Of a stretch of 64,000 nucleotides of DNA, positions 62,448 through 64,000 are shown one piece after another. This DNA comes from Candidatus Amarolinea dominans. Lineage in GTDB: Bacteria; Chloroflexota; Anaerolineae; SSC4; Amarolineaceae. Under the pieces are notes generated by a model, which was not told the DNA's origin, made no database searches, and saw only the letters and a list, made by a program, of their open reading frames with translations. The position numbers and the translations under genes were made by a program. The stretch spans positions 62,001 to 126,000 of the forward strand of contig JADJYJ010000014.1 of assembly GCA_016719785.1 (NCBI GenBank). The letters run 5' to 3'. The first letter of the stretch is position 1, and every line of letters begins with the position of its first letter.

Positions 62448-63032
62448 TCTGAAGGTATCGTCAACGACAACACCCTGAGCGTGATTGATACCGCGACCAA
62501 CCGCAAGGTCGCCGATATCGAGGTCGGCCAGAAGCCGGTGCAGGTCGGCTTCAGCCCGGACGGCAGGTTCGTTTACGTCTCGCTCAACGGCGAGAACGCC
62601 GTGGGCAAGGTGGACGTGAGCACGCGCAAGCTCGCCGGTAAAGTCCAGGTCGGTGCCGGCCCGATCCAGGTCTACGTGACGCCGGACGGCAAGTATCTGC
62701 TGGCGGCGAACCAGGGCACGAAGGATAAGCCGAGCACCACGGTGTCCATTGTTGACACGGCCACCTTCACCGTCCTGGACACCGTGCCGACCGGCCAGGG
62801 CGCGCATGGCGTCGTGATCGAGCCGTCGAGTCGCTATGCGTACATCACCAACCTGTATGGGAACGACATTGCGGTGCTGGACATCGCAGCCCGCAAGATC
62901 GTCGCCCGAACGCCGACCGGCGCAGCGCCGAACGGCATCAGTTTTCTGCCGCTTGCGCCAGCCCCGGCCCTGTCGGGTCAGATCGAACTGAAGCTCCCGG
63001 CAATGGAACAGAATATGGGGCATGGCGGGTAG
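62448..63032 (+). pseudogene. YVTN beta-propeller protein, 5' truncated
   Basis: About 190 residues of YVTN-type repeats: NDNTLSVIDTATNRKVADIEVGQKPVQVGFSPDGRFVYVS and later repeats such as TVSIVDTATFTVLDTVPTGQGAHGVVIEPSSRYAYITN. A full propeller needs about seven repeats; about four remain. There is no signal peptide or Shine-Dalgarno. The frame is the same as that of the upstream small membrane protein, separated only by its TAA. ATG-like starts inside (62481, TTG/ATT) are poor. Confidence 0.65.
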
Positions 63033-63083
63033 CCCGAGAGGGCCTGTGAGTCAGCACACAGTTGATCCGCCGGAATCACGCAC

Positions 63084-63335
63084 GTGATCAGCGACCTGTG
63101 GGGCGTGACCGCCGGCTTTCGCCAGAGCAACGCCTGGCTGGCGGTCCTGACCGGCAACCTGCTGCCGCCGACGTTTTACGCGGGGGACGCCTGGGGTTCC
63201 TTCAATTCCCTGGCGCGGCTGGGCACCGGCCTGTTGGCCGCGTTCGGCCTGATCTTCTGGCTGCTGCCCATCGTGGATCGCGCGCTATCAGCGGACGTGC
63301 CAGGCACTTGCGAAGTGCCTGGCACGTGGGGGTAG
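63084..63335 (+). CDS. Short hydrophobic protein or gene fragment
   Basis: From GTG 63084 the frame encodes 83 residues with ISDLWGVTAGFRQSNAWLAVLTGNLLPPTFYAG and one clear helix (LARLGTGLLAAFGLIFWLLPIV). The end, after DRALSADVPGTCE, is formed by the palindrome at 63295 and is probably not genuine. It may be the C-terminal piece of a larger membrane protein. I do not recognise the family. Confidence 0.35.
   Translation: MISDLWGVTAGFRQSNAWLAVLTGNLLPPTFYAGDAWGSFNSLARLGTGLLAAFGLIFWLLPIVDRALSADVPGTCEVPGTWG
63295..63327. repeat. Perfect 15-bp palindromic hairpin
   Basis: ACGTGCCAGGCACTT pairs perfectly with AAGTGCCTGGCACGT around a GCG loop. It is followed by GGGGG rather than a T-run. It is similar in size and composition to the hairpin at 52457. 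Confidence 0.75.
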
Positions 63336-63532
63336 ACTGATCGCGGCCGTAAGTAAGTCGCTCCGTCGCGCCGTGGACCTTGGGGGGTAAATCCAGCCGG
63401 GCGTCACAACCCCAGAATGAGATCCCGACAGACCGATTCCGGCCACGATTACACCAAACATCGTACGACAAAAGTTAAAAGGTCCGCCCAGAAAAGCGGC
63501 CTTTTTGCTATACCGGGTCTATCGTTTGCGCT

Positions 63533-63925
63533 GATGACAGGGCCGATCCCTTCGGTTATGCTGTTCCTACGAACGGTGAACGCATCTATTTCACCGCCAC
63601 GAGTGAACGCGGTACGGCCATCACCTACACGGGCGGCCCGGCGTCGAGCGGCTGGATGATGGGGAGCGGGCAACTGGCGTGTGCCTCGTGCCACGGCACG
63701 GATGGGCGGGGCGGCGTACACCGCATGGGCATGAATCAAGTGATGGACGCCAAGGACATTCGCTGGTCGGCCTTGCAGGGCGAATTCGACCCCGAAAAGT
63801 TCCGCCTGGCGGTAGTGAAGGGTCAAGATCCCGACGGCACGCAGTTGAAGTCGGACATGCCGCGCTAGACAATCAGCGACGACGATCTGGCCGACGTGAT
63901 CGTCTACCTCAAAACACTACCCTGA
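63533..63925 (+). pseudogene. c-type cytochrome with a premature amber stop
   Basis: Coding-like sequence begins about 63533 (ADPFGYAVPTNGERIYFTATSERG) without a visible start or signal peptide. It contains a haem c site CASCHGTDGRGG and continues to KSDMPR. TAG at 63866-63868 then replaces the expected Trp, and the frame goes on as TISDDDLADVIVYLKTLP to TGA 63923-63925. A single G-to-A change (TGG to TAG) would explain it. A Shine-Dalgarno and the next gene follow directly. The 5' end is missing or altered. Confidence 0.7.
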
Positions 63926-63941
63926 TAAGGAGGAAAACCCT

Positions 63942-64000
63942 ATGGCGACTGATATTGGTATACGCGCTAGAATAAATCTGCCCTACGAGCAAGCCGTCCA
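63942..64000 (+). CDS. DUF302-type protein, start only
   Basis: ATG 63942 with AAGGAGG 8 bases upstream; 19 codons are visible before the window ends. The beginning (TDIGIRARINLPYEQAV) resembles DUF302 proteins, small and often near copper or cytochrome genes. The family call rests on few residues. Confidence 0.5.
   Translation, partial: MATDIGIRARINLPYEQAV

Overview
The window reads as high-GC bacterial chromosome and most resembles Chloroflexota (Anaerolineae/Caldilineae-like), probably a metagenome-derived genome. The reasons are the many NB-ARC/NACHT/TPR signalling proteins, an ABC sugar operon under LacI control, a fused glycyl-tRNA synthetase, a cohesin/DNRLRE-type secreted nucleotidase and an exosortase/PEP-CTERM pair. 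This assignment is inference from gene style; no rRNA or tRNA was found. Frameshifts are frequent, often at G homopolymers, so some broken genes may be assembly errors.

Region 1 (1-11 kb) is a conflict/signalling island. It holds a macro-domain protein, an NB-ARC ATPase with two TPR genes, a DUF4062-EAD1 protein, an EAD1-NACHT-HEAT ATPase and the wreck of another STAND ATPase. Five proteins here carry the same short beta-rich motif (KY.I.I ... IGDxxxV) at a C-terminus, an N-terminus or in a linker. This is the arrangement expected of a homotypic adaptor joining NLR-like sensors to effectors. The DUF4062 and NACHT proteins additionally share an EAD1 domain.

Region 2 (11-26 kb) contains a UPF0158 gene with a duplicated 3' end, a winged-helix/TPR protein, a secreted 5'-nucleotidase-like protein, an exosortase (XrtO-like) beside its probable sole PEP-CTERM target, a NarL-type regulator, a histidine kinase, and frameshifted glycoside-hydrolase-like and epimerase genes.

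Region 3 (26-38.6 kb) is a sugar or compatible-solute locus: a Gfo/Idh oxidoreductase divergent from lacI, a lipoprotein made of two tandem substrate-binding domains, two permeases (the first with inserted SH3b-like domains), an ATPase, a GT4-like glycosyltransferase and a GH13_18-like phosphorylase. A perfect LacI-type operator fills the spacer of the lacI promoter.

Region 4 (38.6-47.7 kb) holds a decayed AAA ATPase/PIN pair, SbcC, a quinate-5-dehydrogenase-like protein, GlyQS and ferritin.

Region 5 (47.6-64 kb) is a metal and redox region. Two identical-length 164-bp MITEs bracket a rhodanese lipoprotein and a five-gene minus-strand operon: PCYCGC lipoprotein, CuA cupredoxin, NapH-like ferredoxin, CuA-cytochrome c and a DUF1573-like protein. 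The last has an in-frame UGA after a Cys, followed 11 nt later by a perfect SECIS-like hairpin, making it a strong selenoprotein candidate. Further along are a ZIP transporter, a two-domain multicopper oxidase, an isoprenylcysteine methyltransferase-like protein, a P1B ATPase with an ArsR repressor, a two-component system, and several metal-related gene remnants.
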